NCBI RefSeq assembly: GCF_029689945.1
Contig: NZ_CP121451.1
Span: 2,728,001 to 2,792,000, forward strand
From: Paenibacillus amylolyticus
GTDB lineage: Bacteria > Bacillota > Bacilli > Paenibacillales > Paenibacillaceae
Length of the DNA stretch: 64,000 nt
Direction: 5' to 3'
A program made the translations under genes and the position numbers. Positions within the stretch are counted from its first letter, which is position 1, and each line of letters opens with the position of its first letter. Positions 26,537-36,655 of the stretch are shown one piece after another. Under the pieces are notes generated by a model. That model ran no database searches. It had not been told where the DNA came from and worked only from the letters and a program-made list of their open reading frames with translations.

Positions 26537-27730
26537 TTAGTTCACCAGATGCGGCATTTCAACGTTTGGATCAACGTCTGCTTCATAATCCACACCATCG
26601 GTTTCAAAACCAAACAGCTGGAAGAATTCGCGACGATACCCTTCCAGATCGGACAGATCGTAGATATTCTCTGTGGTCAATTCATTCCAGAGTTTCGCCA
26701 CTTCTTCCTGAACGTCAGCTCTCATCTCCCAATCGTCAATGCGAATGCGACCTTCGGCATCGGTTGGAACTTCTCCACCCGCATACAGGCGATCAGCGAA
26801 CAGACGCTGCAATTGCTCGATGCATCCCTCATGCAAGCCTTTTTCTTTCATGACTTTGTACAAAGCAGAGATGTACAGTGGCACCACTGGAATCGCGGAG
26901 CTGGATTGAGTCACGAGCGCTTTGGCTACAGTTACGTAAGCACGTCCGCCTTTGGCACTTAAACGATCATTCAGCTTGTGTGCTGTGGCTTCCAGATGGT
27001 TCTTCGCCTGACCGATGGAACCATCACGATAAATGGCATGGGTAAGTTCAGGTCCGATGTAGGAGAACGCAATCGTTGTTGCATCATCTGCAAGCACGCC
27101 GCCTTGTTGTAGGGCATCCATCCATAGTTCCCAATCGTCTCCACCCATCACGGTTACCGTCTGACGAATTTCTTCTTCAGTAGCCGGCTCCAGAGTAACC
27201 GAGCTGATCTCGCCTGTGTGGAAATTTACCGTTTTGTTCGTGTAGGATTGTCCAATAGGCTTCAACACAGAGTTGTAAACTTCGCCCGTGTTTGGATCAA
27301 TACGTCGTGCGGACGCAACGCTGTACACAACCAGATCCACTTGACCGAGTTCACTGCGAATCAGTTCAACGGCTTTGTCTCGTGTTTCATTTGCGAATGC
27401 ATCACCTGTGATGCTGTACGATTTCAGGCCTGCTTCTTCCGCGGCTTTCTCAAATGCAGCGGAGTTGTACCAGCCTGCTGAAGCTGTGCGTTTTTCTGTA
27501 GAACTGCTAGGACGGTATATGCCGATCGTATTTGCTCCTGCTCCAAAAGCAGAGACAACGCGTGACGCCAGACCGTATCCGGTGGAAGCACCAATCACGA
27601 GCACGTTACGCGGTCCTTTTAATTCCGGTTGGGATTTCACATAATCAATCTGTTCCTGTACTTGCGCAGCGCAACCTACAGGATGGGAAGTGGTACAAAT
27701 AAAACCACGTGTTCTTGGTTTAATAATCAT
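26537..27730 (-). CDS. fabV: Trans-2-enoyl-ACP/CoA reductase FabV
   Basis: 397-residue NADH-dependent enoyl reductase of fatty acid synthesis, the large triclosan-tolerant type. The N-terminal MIIKPRTRGFICTTSHP, the NADH-binding VIGASTGYGLASRV and the catalytic Tyr-x8-Lys (YRDGSIGQAK) are all present. The length fits the family. On the minus strand AAAGGATG lies before the ATG. It is divergent from the HTH-TPR regulator and shares a 200-base upstream region with a perfect dyad at 27821-27837, which suggests that regulator controls it. Confidence 0.93.
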   Translation of the reverse strand: MIIKPRTRGFICTTSHPVGCAAQVQEQIDYVKSQPELKGPRNVLVIGASTGYGLASRVVSAFGAGANTIGIYRPSSSTEKRTASAGWYNSAAFEKAAEEAGLKSYSITGDAFANETRDKAVELIRSELGQVDLVVYSVASARRIDPNTGEVYNSVLKPIGQSYTNKTVNFHTGEISSVTLEPATEEEIRQTVTVMGGDDWELWMDALQQGGVLADDATTIAFSYIGPELTHAIYRDGSIGQAKNHLEATAHKLNDRLSAKGGRAYVTVAKALVTQSSSAIPVVPLYISALYKVMKEKGLHEGCIEQLQRLFADRLYAGGEVPTDAEGRIRIDDWEMRADVQEEVAKLWNELTTENIYDLSDLEGYRREFFQLFGFETDGVDYEADVDPNVEMPHLVN

Positions 27731-27820
27731 TTATTTGCATCCTTTCATATTCAGCTCATGTTTCAGCATTTCGATCAAATGCTCGTATACATACCTCCTT
27801 ATTGTAAAACAATTACCTCG

Positions 27821-27837
27821 GAAACGGAAACCGTTTC
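27821..27837. promoter_or_regulatory. Perfect dyad, probable operator between fabV and the HTH-TPR gene
   Basis: GAAACGG-AAA-CCGTTTC is a perfect 7-bp inverted repeat with a 3-base spacer, located in the divergent promoter region. It is a candidate binding site for the neighbouring HTH regulator. Confidence 0.55.
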
Positions 27838-27933
27838 GTTAGATTTCGACGGAAGAATGGCGTTATATCTTCAATTTTGCGATGATGTGAATAGAAGGTG
27901 CTCGCTTGTTACGATAGAAAGGACAGGGATACC

Positions 27934-29214
27934 ATGCTGAAAGAACGTATTGAACTATTAAGCAAAAGGAAACAAATCTCCCGTAAAGACCTGGTGGAAG
28001 GTCTGGTCACGCAGGCCCATTTTGCCAATATCCTGGCGGAACGTTATCCGCTCCCTGAGGACTTGGCAGAAGCGATCGCCGAGCGTCTCGGTGTATCTCC
28101 TTCCTATATTCTTAAGGCTGCGGCTCAGGATGAGGATACACTCAAGCGGGCAGAGGTTATTTTTGAACAAATGTCCGTTCCAGCGTCGGCAATATCTGAA
28201 GATACGGTGCATGCGCTGGAAGATCGGGATGACACGCTGACGGTTGAGCTGACAACGGCCTTGATGAAGGCGGTCTATTATCAGCAATTAAACGATGCAA
28301 CGGCTCATGAGTATATACATACGTCCTACCTCAATTTCTATCTGGAAAAATACGGTCGTCCAGACGATGTTGATCTTCCGCGTCCGTTAGTCAAAGCACT
28401 TTTGTTCTATAAAATACAATATTATCGCTCCAAAATGGCCTTTGTAGATGTATTAACTCATGCAACCCGGCTCAGTGAACTGGCACTTCCCGGCAGTGAA
28501 TTCTGGCTGTCAGTGCAAAATATCAAGATGGAAGCCTATATTCAGGTCAAACAGTATGAGGAAGCAAAACAGGTATTTGAGCTTACGATGCGTCATGTCT
28601 ATGATCAGCGGATGTTCCATCGATTGTCCGGGTTATATGTGGCATATAGTGGCTATTGCTTCGCAATGGGGCTGGTTCAGGAGGCACTCTCGGCATTAAC
28701 AATGGCGGAGGCAAACCTTGTGTATGCGGGCAACCAGGGAGATCTGGTGACGGCGATTGCCAACAATCGAATTGTCATGCTGACGATGACAGGTGAACTG
28801 GATCAGGCGCAGGCGGAGATTGAACGATTTGAGTCACTGTTGCAGCAGGAACCGGTGGAAACCCGAGAGGCCATGCAGCCACTCATTCAGGTGTATCGCT
28901 GTGAGGTGTCGCTGGCACGTAAGAACTGGGGTATACTTGCGCAGAGTATAGACCAACTTTTGAAATGTGCTACAACACAGGATCAACAGATGAGTGCAAT
29001 TTTCTACCAGAGCCAGCTGTCTCTGGCGCACGGGGATCGGGAAGTTTTCATGGATCGGGCGCTTGCCTGTCTGCCTTATTTTGAATCCGCGCAGCATGTC
29101 ATGCGGCTTGAACCGTTATATGAGGGGCTGGCCGTGGTGTCCGAGGATCAGCGCAAGTACAAGGAAGCCGCCATGTATTATCGAAAACTGGTATATTTGT
29201 TACGCAAAAAATAG
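27934..29214 (+). CDS. HTH-TPR transcriptional regulator (RRNPP-like)
   Basis: 426 residues. A short N-terminal XRE-like helix-turn-helix (MLKERIELLSKRKQISRKDL, then AHFANILAERYPLPEDLAEAIAERLGVSPSYIL) is followed by about 350 residues of TPR-like helices (MEAYIQVKQYEEAKQVFELT, YKEAAMYYRKLVYLLRKK). This architecture is that of peptide-controlled RRNPP regulators (PlcR, Rgg, NprR). GAAAGGACAGGG precedes ATG 27934. It is divergent from fabV. Whether it responds to a peptide cannot be told, but a short frame with a good ribosome binding site lies directly downstream. Confidence 0.78.
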   Translation: MLKERIELLSKRKQISRKDLVEGLVTQAHFANILAERYPLPEDLAEAIAERLGVSPSYILKAAAQDEDTLKRAEVIFEQMSVPASAISEDTVHALEDRDDTLTVELTTALMKAVYYQQLNDATAHEYIHTSYLNFYLEKYGRPDDVDLPRPLVKALLFYKIQYYRSKMAFVDVLTHATRLSELALPGSEFWLSVQNIKMEAYIQVKQYEEAKQVFELTMRHVYDQRMFHRLSGLYVAYSGYCFAMGLVQEALSALTMAEANLVYAGNQGDLVTAIANNRIVMLTMTGELDQAQAEIERFESLLQQEPVETREAMQPLIQVYRCEVSLARKNWGILAQSIDQLLKCATTQDQQMSAIFYQSQLSLAHGDREVFMDRALACLPYFESAQHVMRLEPLYEGLAVVSEDQRKYKEAAMYYRKLVYLLRKK

Positions 29215-29268
29215 ACTGAATTTGAACGTAATTTTAGTATTCACTCGTGTTAACCAAGAGGAGTACAA

Positions 29269-29340
29269 ATGTTGAATAGCGCTACTGACATACCGTTGTC
29301 AGTAGCGTTATTTTATCATCATTTAAGTAAACATATTTGA
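29269..29340 (+). CDS. Short frame (23 residues) downstream of the HTH-TPR regulator
   Basis: MLNSATDIPLSVALFYHHL and four more residues. AGAGGAG at 29257-29263 lies five bases before the ATG. The frame contains the terminator hairpin of the regulator gene. RRNPP systems usually encode the signalling peptide right after the receptor, which is the only reason to list it. It lacks a typical export signal. Confidence 0.25.
   Translation: MLNSATDIPLSVALFYHHLSKHI
29280..29315 (+). terminator. Terminator of the HTH-TPR gene
   Basis: CGCTACTGACA and TGTCAGTAGCG form a perfect 11-bp stem around TACCGT, followed by TTATTTTAT. Confidence 0.85.
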
Positions 29341-29424
29341 AGTAAATATAAAGGGATATAAGGCCGATTCATGCCCCACAAGATGATCGGGTACTTTTAT
29401 TCTATAAAAGGAAGGGTGTATTTT

Positions 29425-29829
29425 ATGTATTTTGCTTCTGTACGTATTATTACTGACGACGTGGATCGTCTTGTCGAGTTTTATGAGAAAGTCATGGGTG
29501 TTTCAGCGGTACGCCCCGCGCCTGTCTTTGCCGAACTCGTTATCCCATCATGCACCCTGGCGATCGGCCACTCTCAGACGGTACTCCTGTTTGGCATTGG
29601 TTCTGCCGTGGCAGCGAACAATCACACAGTCATCCTCGAGTTCCGCGTCCAAGATGTTGATGCCGAATATGAGCGCTTGAAGCCGTTTGTGGACGAGTGG
29701 GTAAAGGAACCGACCACGATGCCGTGGGGGAATCGTGCTGTGCTTTTCCGTGATCCTGATGGCAATCTCGTCAATCTCTTTCAACCAGTGACCGAGGAAG
29801 CGATCAAACGTTTCAGCGGTAGGGTCTGA
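29425..29829 (+). CDS. VOC-family (glyoxalase/dioxygenase-like) protein
   Basis: 134 residues with one vicinal-oxygen-chelate fold: VRIITDDVDRLVEFYEKVMG at the start, a middle strand LEFRVQDVDAEYERLKPF, and the closing WGNRAVLFRDPDGNLVNLFQ typical of glyoxalase/bleomycin-resistance proteins. The metal-binding Glu of the last strand is replaced by Asn in NLFQ, so enzyme activity is doubtful. GGAAGGGTG precedes ATG 29425; the longer frame back to 29371 has none. It is a single gene. Confidence 0.85.
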   Translation: MYFASVRIITDDVDRLVEFYEKVMGVSAVRPAPVFAELVIPSCTLAIGHSQTVLLFGIGSAVAANNHTVILEFRVQDVDAEYERLKPFVDEWVKEPTTMPWGNRAVLFRDPDGNLVNLFQPVTEEAIKRFSGRV

Positions 29830-30101
29830 TTTCGGGGAACAGCTCGCTCCGTGTAAAAGGTTGAAAAGGTGTGTATTCGTAATTACTTGGTACAAAAAAT
29901 AGCTGGCAATCGTAAAATGAAGATCAGATTAGCAGAAATTTATTGCGAAATTGGCTTCGATCCTTACTTAAGAAACGATTATCCTGTAATTTAGTTGCCG
30001 GATTTTTCGTTTTTTTGTATGTCGCCAGAAGGGTATTCAAGGAACAACGGTGGTGTTTATAATTTAACTATAATCAAATTAAAACAAATGAGGTGCTTAT
30101 T

Positions 30102-30521
30102 ATGATGGGATGGTTCGGTAAAAAGAACAAGCAGGAAGATGCCATTGCCAAAGCGGATAAAATGATGAATAAAGGACTCACTGGCATGATGATGAAGGGC
30201 TTCGTATCCAAGGAACATCGGGAGGCGATTAACCAAAGTCTGGATTCGGCAAAACAAGCACAATGGGCAGCGAGTGGTTCGCTTCCGTTAACAGCTACAG
30301 CTACCGTGGTGACCATCACGGATACAGGCAGACTGATCAATTTTGATCCGATTGTTGTGCTTGTCTTGGATGTGACAGAGACGAACGGTAACCAGTATCA
30401 GCGAACACTGGAAACACTGGTGTCCAAAATGCAGATTCCGCGAGTTGGCGATCGGGTGGGATTGGGCCAGAATCCATCGAATCCGTCCGAACTGATCTAC
30501 ATGGGGTTGTTGTCAGTATAG
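30102..30521 (+). CDS. Hypothetical protein, first of a pair of related genes
   Basis: 139 residues with a charged methionine-rich start (MMGWFGKKNKQEDAIAKADK, then MMNKGLTGMMMKGFV). A beta-rich domain follows with TATVVTITDTGRLINFDPIVVLVLDV and a RVGDRVGLGQNPSNPSELIYMG ending. The domain looks like the repeated beta unit seen in the next gene (VILDV-type strands followed by a G-D/I-V stretch). I know no function. AGGTG at 30091-30095 precedes the ATG. It is separated from the next gene by ~105 bases without a terminator, so the two are probably one operon. Confidence 0.65.
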   Translation: MMGWFGKKNKQEDAIAKADKMMNKGLTGMMMKGFVSKEHREAINQSLDSAKQAQWAASGSLPLTATATVVTITDTGRLINFDPIVVLVLDVTETNGNQYQRTLETLVSKMQIPRVGDRVGLGQNPSNPSELIYMGLLSV

Positions 30522-30626
30522 AGGGATCGGGTAAGAGAAGGTGATAACTATACAAATAATGCGTATAACAACGAATAAAGAATAATACAGAGATATGAAT
30601 AGAAAGATTAGGAGAGGGTGGGACAT

Positions 30627-31421
30627 ATGGTAGGTTTCCTGAGATTCATTGGCGTATTAACGGTATTCGGTGTGGGGTTCTCCCCATTTCTGGCACAGCA
30701 ACTGTGGAATGATCCGTTTATCATTATGCAGGCATGGTGGTATACTCCGGCAATCTTTGCCGGGTTTGCACTGATCTTTGTTCCTGCAATATTGAGCCAT
30801 ATTTTCGGTATGGGTCGGGTCAAGACAGGTTTACCTGCAGTGGGGGTTATCAAGAGCGTACAACAGACGGGCACGTATATTAATGAACAACCGGAGGTTC
30901 GATTGAGTCTGACGGTGTCGCGGAAGGGACGCGAGAAATACGATACGGAGATGAAAACCGTCATTCCACTGACCTCCATGGCACAGTTTCAGCCGGGCAG
31001 TTTCATTCCGTTAGTGGTCTCTGTGAAGGATGATCGCAAGGTAGGGCTTGATATGAAAGGGCAATTATCACAGGAGGATATACAGCAATTGCTGGATGAA
31101 AAGATGGTACAGCAAGGGGTATCCCCTGAGATGATGGATATTGCAAGAACAGGCGAAAAAGCGATGGCCAAGATTCTCGATGTCACTCCACTTGGGAGTG
31201 GAGGCAGTAATAAAATCAAACTCCAGCTCAAACTCAGCATAACCAAGACGAACGGTGAAACCTTCCATGTGACAACGCAAAAAGAAATTTTGTCATCTGC
31301 GCTGTCGCAAGTGCAGCAAGGTCATATCATTAACGTCATCTATTCACAGCAAGATCCGACGAAATTGGTGCTGGCGTTAAATGTACAAGAACAACAATTA
31401 AATGACTTATTCTCTTCATGA
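30627..31421 (+). CDS. Membrane-anchored hypothetical protein, second of the pair
   Basis: 264 residues. Two N-terminal membrane segments (FLRFIGVLTVFGVGFSPFLA and WWYTPAIFAGFALIFVPAIL) are followed by two similar beta-rich units: AVGVIKSVQQTGTYINEQPEV...SFIPLVVSVKDD and AMAKILDVTPLGSG...HIINVIYSQQDPTKLVLAL. Between them lies a helical stretch QEDIQQLLDEKMVQQGVS. The second unit resembles the single domain of the preceding protein. GGAGAGGGTGGG precedes the ATG. Function unknown; a cell-envelope role is a guess from the membrane anchor. Confidence 0.65.
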   Translation: MVGFLRFIGVLTVFGVGFSPFLAQQLWNDPFIIMQAWWYTPAIFAGFALIFVPAILSHIFGMGRVKTGLPAVGVIKSVQQTGTYINEQPEVRLSLTVSRKGREKYDTEMKTVIPLTSMAQFQPGSFIPLVVSVKDDRKVGLDMKGQLSQEDIQQLLDEKMVQQGVSPEMMDIARTGEKAMAKILDVTPLGSGGSNKIKLQLKLSITKTNGETFHVTTQKEILSSALSQVQQGHIINVIYSQQDPTKLVLALNVQEQQLNDLFSS

Positions 31422-31433
31422 GAATGTAGATAA

Positions 31434-31480
31434 AAGGAGGTCGTACACGTCATGTTAATGACATGTACGACCTCCTTATT
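31434..31480. terminator. Bidirectional terminator
   Basis: AAGGAGGTCGTACA and TGTACGACCTCCTT form a perfect 14-bp stem, with an inner GTCAT/ATGAC arm, between convergent genes. Confidence 0.85.
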
Positions 31481-31520
31481 GCATTTCGTATGTACAACAG
31501 ATGCAAGCAACGTACTGCTA

Positions 31521-32335
31521 TCAGACAATACCAAGGCGCATACGATAAGAAAAGAGTACTGTTCTGGATTGTCCGTCAAATACACGATTAGCCAACGCTT
31601 TGAACTCGTCGGCAGCCGTTAATAGCTCATCCGCTCCGAGCTTCAACGCCGTTTGCAAGCCGCCTTGGCTCAAGGCCAGGTTCACGTATCGGTCTGCATC
31701 AAAGGTCTCGTGGTGATGAAACACGATTTCCCGCACATATCGGAACAGACCGGACTCCTGAATCTGCTGCAGATGCCCATCCTTGCTCCATTTGTGTGCC
31801 TGGCTATCCTGGGGAGCCAGACTGGCTGCTCGTTGATCTGCTTCCTTATTCAGCTTCAGGTAAGCTTGTTCTAACTGCCAGTCTAACATTGGCGGCCAGT
31901 CGCAATCGTAGGCAGCAAATATGCCCCCTGTGCGAAGGACACGTGCGAACTCGCGTAGTGTGGCTTGCGGCTCCATCCAGTGAAATGACTGGGAGCAGGT
32001 CAGGACATCGACGCTGCCATCCGGCAGTCCGAGGTCGTGAGACAATCCCGACACGAATCGCAGGTTATCCGGCTTCCCGGCAGATTCCCACTTGGATTCT
32101 GCTACAGACCTCATGTCATCACTCGGTTCGAAGCCGATGATGCGTTCTGCCTCATTAAGCCAGATCCACGAGGATAAACCGGTGCCACAGCCAATATCTG
32201 CGACCATACGCGGAGTGCTGCCAAGATATGTGGTTAGAATATCCACCACTTCAGTGGGGCAGCTGGTCGGTTCTGATCGTATAACGTACCGAATCCTTTG
32301 AAACGTTCCACATTGTTGCGCCTAATGTCTTGCAT
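31521..32335 (-). CDS. Class I SAM-dependent methyltransferase, frameshifted
   Basis: 271 residues after correction. The product begins MQDIRRNNVERFKGFGTLYD, then the SAM-binding motif I VADIGCGTGLSSW and further Methyltransf_11 motifs (VDVLTCSQSFHWMEPQATLREFARVLRTGG in two parts), as in ubiquinone/menaquinone-type small-molecule methyltransferases. The substrate is unknown. The open frame lacks the N-terminus because one G (plus strand) is missing from the GGGG run at 32256-32259; restoring it joins QNRPAAPTEVVDILTTYLGS. AGGAGG lies eight bases before the ATG on the minus strand. Confidence 0.83.
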
Positions 32336-32407
32336 GGATAAGCCTCCTTCGATCAGTTAGATGACGGAGAGTCAGCTGTGATCAGAATTGTATAGACCTA
32401 TATTATA

Positions 32408-33352
32408 TCATTCATTGTTGGGCAGTTTGTTCATGACATTCTGCAAATGTTCAACGGCTTTGATATGACGTCTGAGCAGTTCCTGTCCAACATGAACAGG
32501 CTCGATTACGGTCAGCTCGGAACCAAATGACAGCAGGAAGGAGTAGAGCCATTCCCCCACATTCAATTCGAGAGACACACGAAGCCTGCCATCCGGCTCT
32601 TTTTTAACGAGGGACGGTTCAAAAAAATCATACACCCGGTATGCAATGTTGCTGGAGAACGAAAGTGTCAGAGGCGTCAGGACAGGAGCTGCCTCTGATC
32701 CAGGGTGGGGTGACCCGGCATGAACAGGATGATCTTCGTGTTTTCTCGCCAGAAAAGCCAACTGAGTGATCCGTTTCATCTTGAATGTCTCGAATTCTTT
32801 CCGATCAGGGTCGTCATGAATATAACCTTTGAAGTACCATGTACTATTTTTAAAAATAAGCTTCTGTGGTTCCACAGTAGGAATGCTTTTCTCACCATCC
32901 GAATTCACATAATGAAACGTAATGAGTTGATTCGTTAATATGGCTTGTTTCACCTGATTGAACAGTTCTCTCTCTTGCAGGGGGATGCTGCCCCAGGGTG
33001 AGAAATTGAACTCAATCCAGTCCAGCTTGTGATCAAACAATGCGGTTAACCGTTGCAGCATATGGGCACTGTTAAGGTGTGGGATCGCACTAATGCTATA
33101 GAGTCCCATCAAGATTTCGTTCTGGTCTTCTTCCGACAGCAGCGACTTGTCCATGACATAGTTGTCCATGAGATGAATACCGCCATGCTTGCCGGTCGTT
33201 GTATAGACGGGAATGCCCGCAGCGCTCAGTCTGTCGATATCGCGGTACACCGTACGTACAGAAATCTCGAACATACGGGCGAGTTCTGGTGCAGTGGCTT
33301 TCTTTTTCTCCAATAACAAAAGCAGCATTCGAAATAATCGGTTATTTTCCAT
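32408..33352 (-). CDS. YafY-type transcriptional regulator (HTH and WYL domains)
   Basis: About 314 residues. Winged helix MENNRLFRMLLLLLEKKKAT and RTVYRDIDRLSAAGIPVYT, then a WYL domain (FHYVNSDGEKSIPTVEPQKL, TWYFKGYIHDDPDRKEFETF, FKMKRITQL) and a WCX-like tail (VGEWLYSFLLSFGSELTVIEP). The ATG at 33352 has no ribosome binding site, but a TATAAT lies eight bases before it on the minus strand, so the mRNA may be leaderless. A palindrome TTCCATGGAA covers the start. It is divergent from the 6-phospho-beta-glucosidase gene and may control it or itself. Confidence 0.83.
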   Translation of the reverse strand: MENNRLFRMLLLLLEKKKATAPELARMFEISVRTVYRDIDRLSAAGIPVYTTTGKHGGIHLMDNYVMDKSLLSEEDQNEILMGLYSISAIPHLNSAHMLQRLTALFDHKLDWIEFNFSPWGSIPLQERELFNQVKQAILTNQLITFHYVNSDGEKSIPTVEPQKLIFKNSTWYFKGYIHDDPDRKEFETFKMKRITQLAFLARKHEDHPVHAGSPHPGSEAAPVLTPLTLSFSSNIAYRVYDFFEPSLVKKEPDGRLRVSLELNVGEWLYSFLLSFGSELTVIEPVHVGQELLRRHIKAVEHLQNVMNKLPNNE

Positions 33353-33376
33353 GGAATGATTATACCATGACAATAG

Positions 33377-34873
<1,497 letters not shown>

Positions 34874-34966
34874 TTTGATGTGAAAAAATTGATCCGCCTG
34901 TTCCCTTCAATGGGACAAGCGGTCCGTATAGCTCTGAACGTGTTCAGAACTATATATGAACACAAA

Positions 34967-35006
34967 AATACCCGGCTATCCTTCAGTCAAGGAAAGCCGG
35001 GTATTT
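34967..35006. terminator. Bidirectional terminator
   Basis: AATACCCGGCT-A-TCCTT and AAGGA-A-AGCCGGGTATT with a CAGTC loop, between convergent genes, followed by TTTC. Confidence 0.85.
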
Positions 35007-35029
35007 CTATGTGCACGCACTGGCGGAGA

Positions 35030-35694
35030 TTATGCCAGCCTTCTGCTTTGCAGTTGGGACATGCGCTCCAAATGCCGCCGGTAAAACCATATGCATGTGG
35101 AGAGCCAGCATCCACTTAAGAAGTATCCGCCAACAATATCACTTGGATAATGTACACCCAGGTAGATACGACTTATACCAATGGTCAGTATAAAGATGGC
35201 GCTGGCAATAATCATCAGCACACGTCCGGTGACGGTGGGTACATGTTTCCAGATGAGAAAAGCCAGTCCACCATAAAGGCTAAATGCGGCCATGGAATGT
35301 CCACTGGGAAAGCTATAGCCGCTCACTTCGATGATTCGGTTAATGGTAGGTCTCGCACGTTGGAATACCAGCTTAAGCAATGCATTTAACAGGGTTGAAC
35401 CGGCGAGCACACAAGCCAGGAAGAGTAGTTCGCGTTTGTGTCGCAGCCAAACGTATAACACAATCATCGCAATGATTGTAATGAAGACCACGGGCATTTC
35501 GCCGCCGATCCAAGTGAAAAACTGCATGAATTGTGTCATGCCGGGGGATTCCAACCCCTGAATCCAGCCGATTAGCGTATCATCAAATCGATGAATCTGG
35601 TTGTCGCTGATGGACAGCGCGATGCTTATAAAAGCGATCATGCATAACGCTGCAACGAGCAGCGGATTGAGATGTTCTTTTTCAAGTTGTGCAT
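35030..35694 (-). CDS. PAP2-family membrane phosphatase, frameshifted near its start
   Basis: 221 residues after correction, five or six membrane helices. PAP2 motifs are KLVFQRARP, YSFPSGHSMAAF and SRIYLGVHYPSDIVGG with the catalytic histidines. Such enzymes dephosphorylate undecaprenyl pyrophosphate or phosphatidic/phosphatidylglycerol phosphates on the outer membrane face. The frame opens internally at 35641. With one more T in the T-run at 35678-35682 the protein starts at ATG 35694 (MHNLKKEHLNPLLVAALC), eleven bases after CGGAGGAA on the minus strand. Confidence 0.87.
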
Positions 35695-35866
35695 CAAGTG
35701 TTGAGTTCCTCCGTGATGTGGGATTTCGAATGTTACGCCCTTGCGTATATCGGACATAAACATATTCTTATTATGCTATAATTTTACAATAAATATTGTA
35801 GCAATAAAAATATGTAACCGTAACAACGGTTGTTCAAGCAGAGAATCTAGGAGGGGAGCGGTCGGA

Positions 35867-36442
35867 ATGAAACGACGGTTGCTGGTGTTTATATCGGTTT
35901 TGCTGTTGGTTACATCGGGGTTAGCTCTATTTCCCGGAGAGAAAGTGTATGCTTGCAGTTGTGTGGAGAGTGATGTTCAGAAGAGGTTGGAAACGTATAC
36001 TACGGTATTTACAGGCGAAGTGGTGAAGAAAGGTCCATCGCAGCAATCGAAGAATGACGGCATGTTAAGAGAATATACCTTTGATGTAAGTACGGCATGG
36101 AAGGGAGTCGACGCCAAAAAAATGAACATCATCGCGAGTGACGGTGGGTCTGAATCCTGTGGTATTCAATTTGAAAAGAATCAGTCCTACCTGATCTATG
36201 CTTATCAATATGAAGTGGATCATAAGCTGCATACGAATCTATGCAGTGGCAATGTTCCAATGGAACAAGCCGGAGATGATCTCAAATTGCTGGGCGCGGG
36301 CAAGGTTGTGAGTGGAAAAGATTTTGAAGAAACCAGTCATGGTGGGCGGAGTGTACCTTTCGATCTCATCTTATATGGTACAATCATTTTATTAGCAGTA
36401 ATGATAGTCGTGTGGTTCTGGAGACGGAAGAAAAGAATATGA
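35867..36442 (+). CDS. NTR/TIMP-like secreted or membrane-anchored protein
   Basis: 191 residues. Signal peptide (KRRLLVFISVLLLVTSGLAL) cleaved just before ACSCVES, so the mature protein starts near a Cys-x-Cys as in netrin-like/tissue-inhibitor-of-metalloproteinase folds. The NTR-like core has VFTGEVVKKG, TFDVSTAWKGV, IIASDGGSESCGIQF, YLIYAY and TNLCSG. A C-terminal helix LILYGTIILLAVMIVVWFW and a basic tail anchor it to the membrane. The function in Bacillales is unknown; animal NTR domains bind proteases. TAGGAGGGGAG precedes ATG 35867. Confidence 0.72.
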   Translation: MKRRLLVFISVLLLVTSGLALFPGEKVYACSCVESDVQKRLETYTTVFTGEVVKKGPSQQSKNDGMLREYTFDVSTAWKGVDAKKMNIIASDGGSESCGIQFEKNQSYLIYAYQYEVDHKLHTNLCSGNVPMEQAGDDLKLLGAGKVVSGKDFEETSHGGRSVPFDLILYGTIILLAVMIVVWFWRRKKRI

Positions 36443-36499
36443 TTGCAGATCTGATGAAAATTGAAAGTTGGATTGGATAACAGAAGGTTTGAAAAAAAT

Positions 36500-36551
36500 A
36501 ATCCTCTTACAGCGCGTTAGTTAAGGTACATTAACGCGCTGTAAGAGGATT
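36500..36551 (+). terminator. Very strong hairpin terminator
   Basis: AATCCTCTTACAGCGCGTTA and its exact reverse complement form a 20-bp perfect stem around an 11-base loop, with A before and T after. Confidence 0.88.
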
Positions 36552-36606
36552 TTCAATGGGAGTCTCAAACTTGTATCCATTTGGAGTCGAGATTAACTAT
36601 CCTATG

Positions 36607-36655
36607 GAACTATAAAAATTAAACTAAATATTCTTTAGTTCAATTTTTATAGTTC
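36607..36655 (-). terminator. AT-rich hairpin overlapping the 3' end of the AraC gene
   Basis: GAACTATAAAAATT-A-AACTAAA and TTTAGTT-C-AATTTTTATAGTTC form a 21-bp stem with one mismatch. The last codons and TGA stop of the minus-strand gene (36640) lie inside one arm, so the hairpin ends both translation and probably transcription. Confidence 0.65.

Noticed and set aside
27730..27800. Possible leader peptide before fabV, suggested by AAGGAGGT at 27793-27800 on the minus strand
   Set aside because: The nearest ATG directly touches the Shine-Dalgarno and gives only five codons; a longer frame would need a one-base change.
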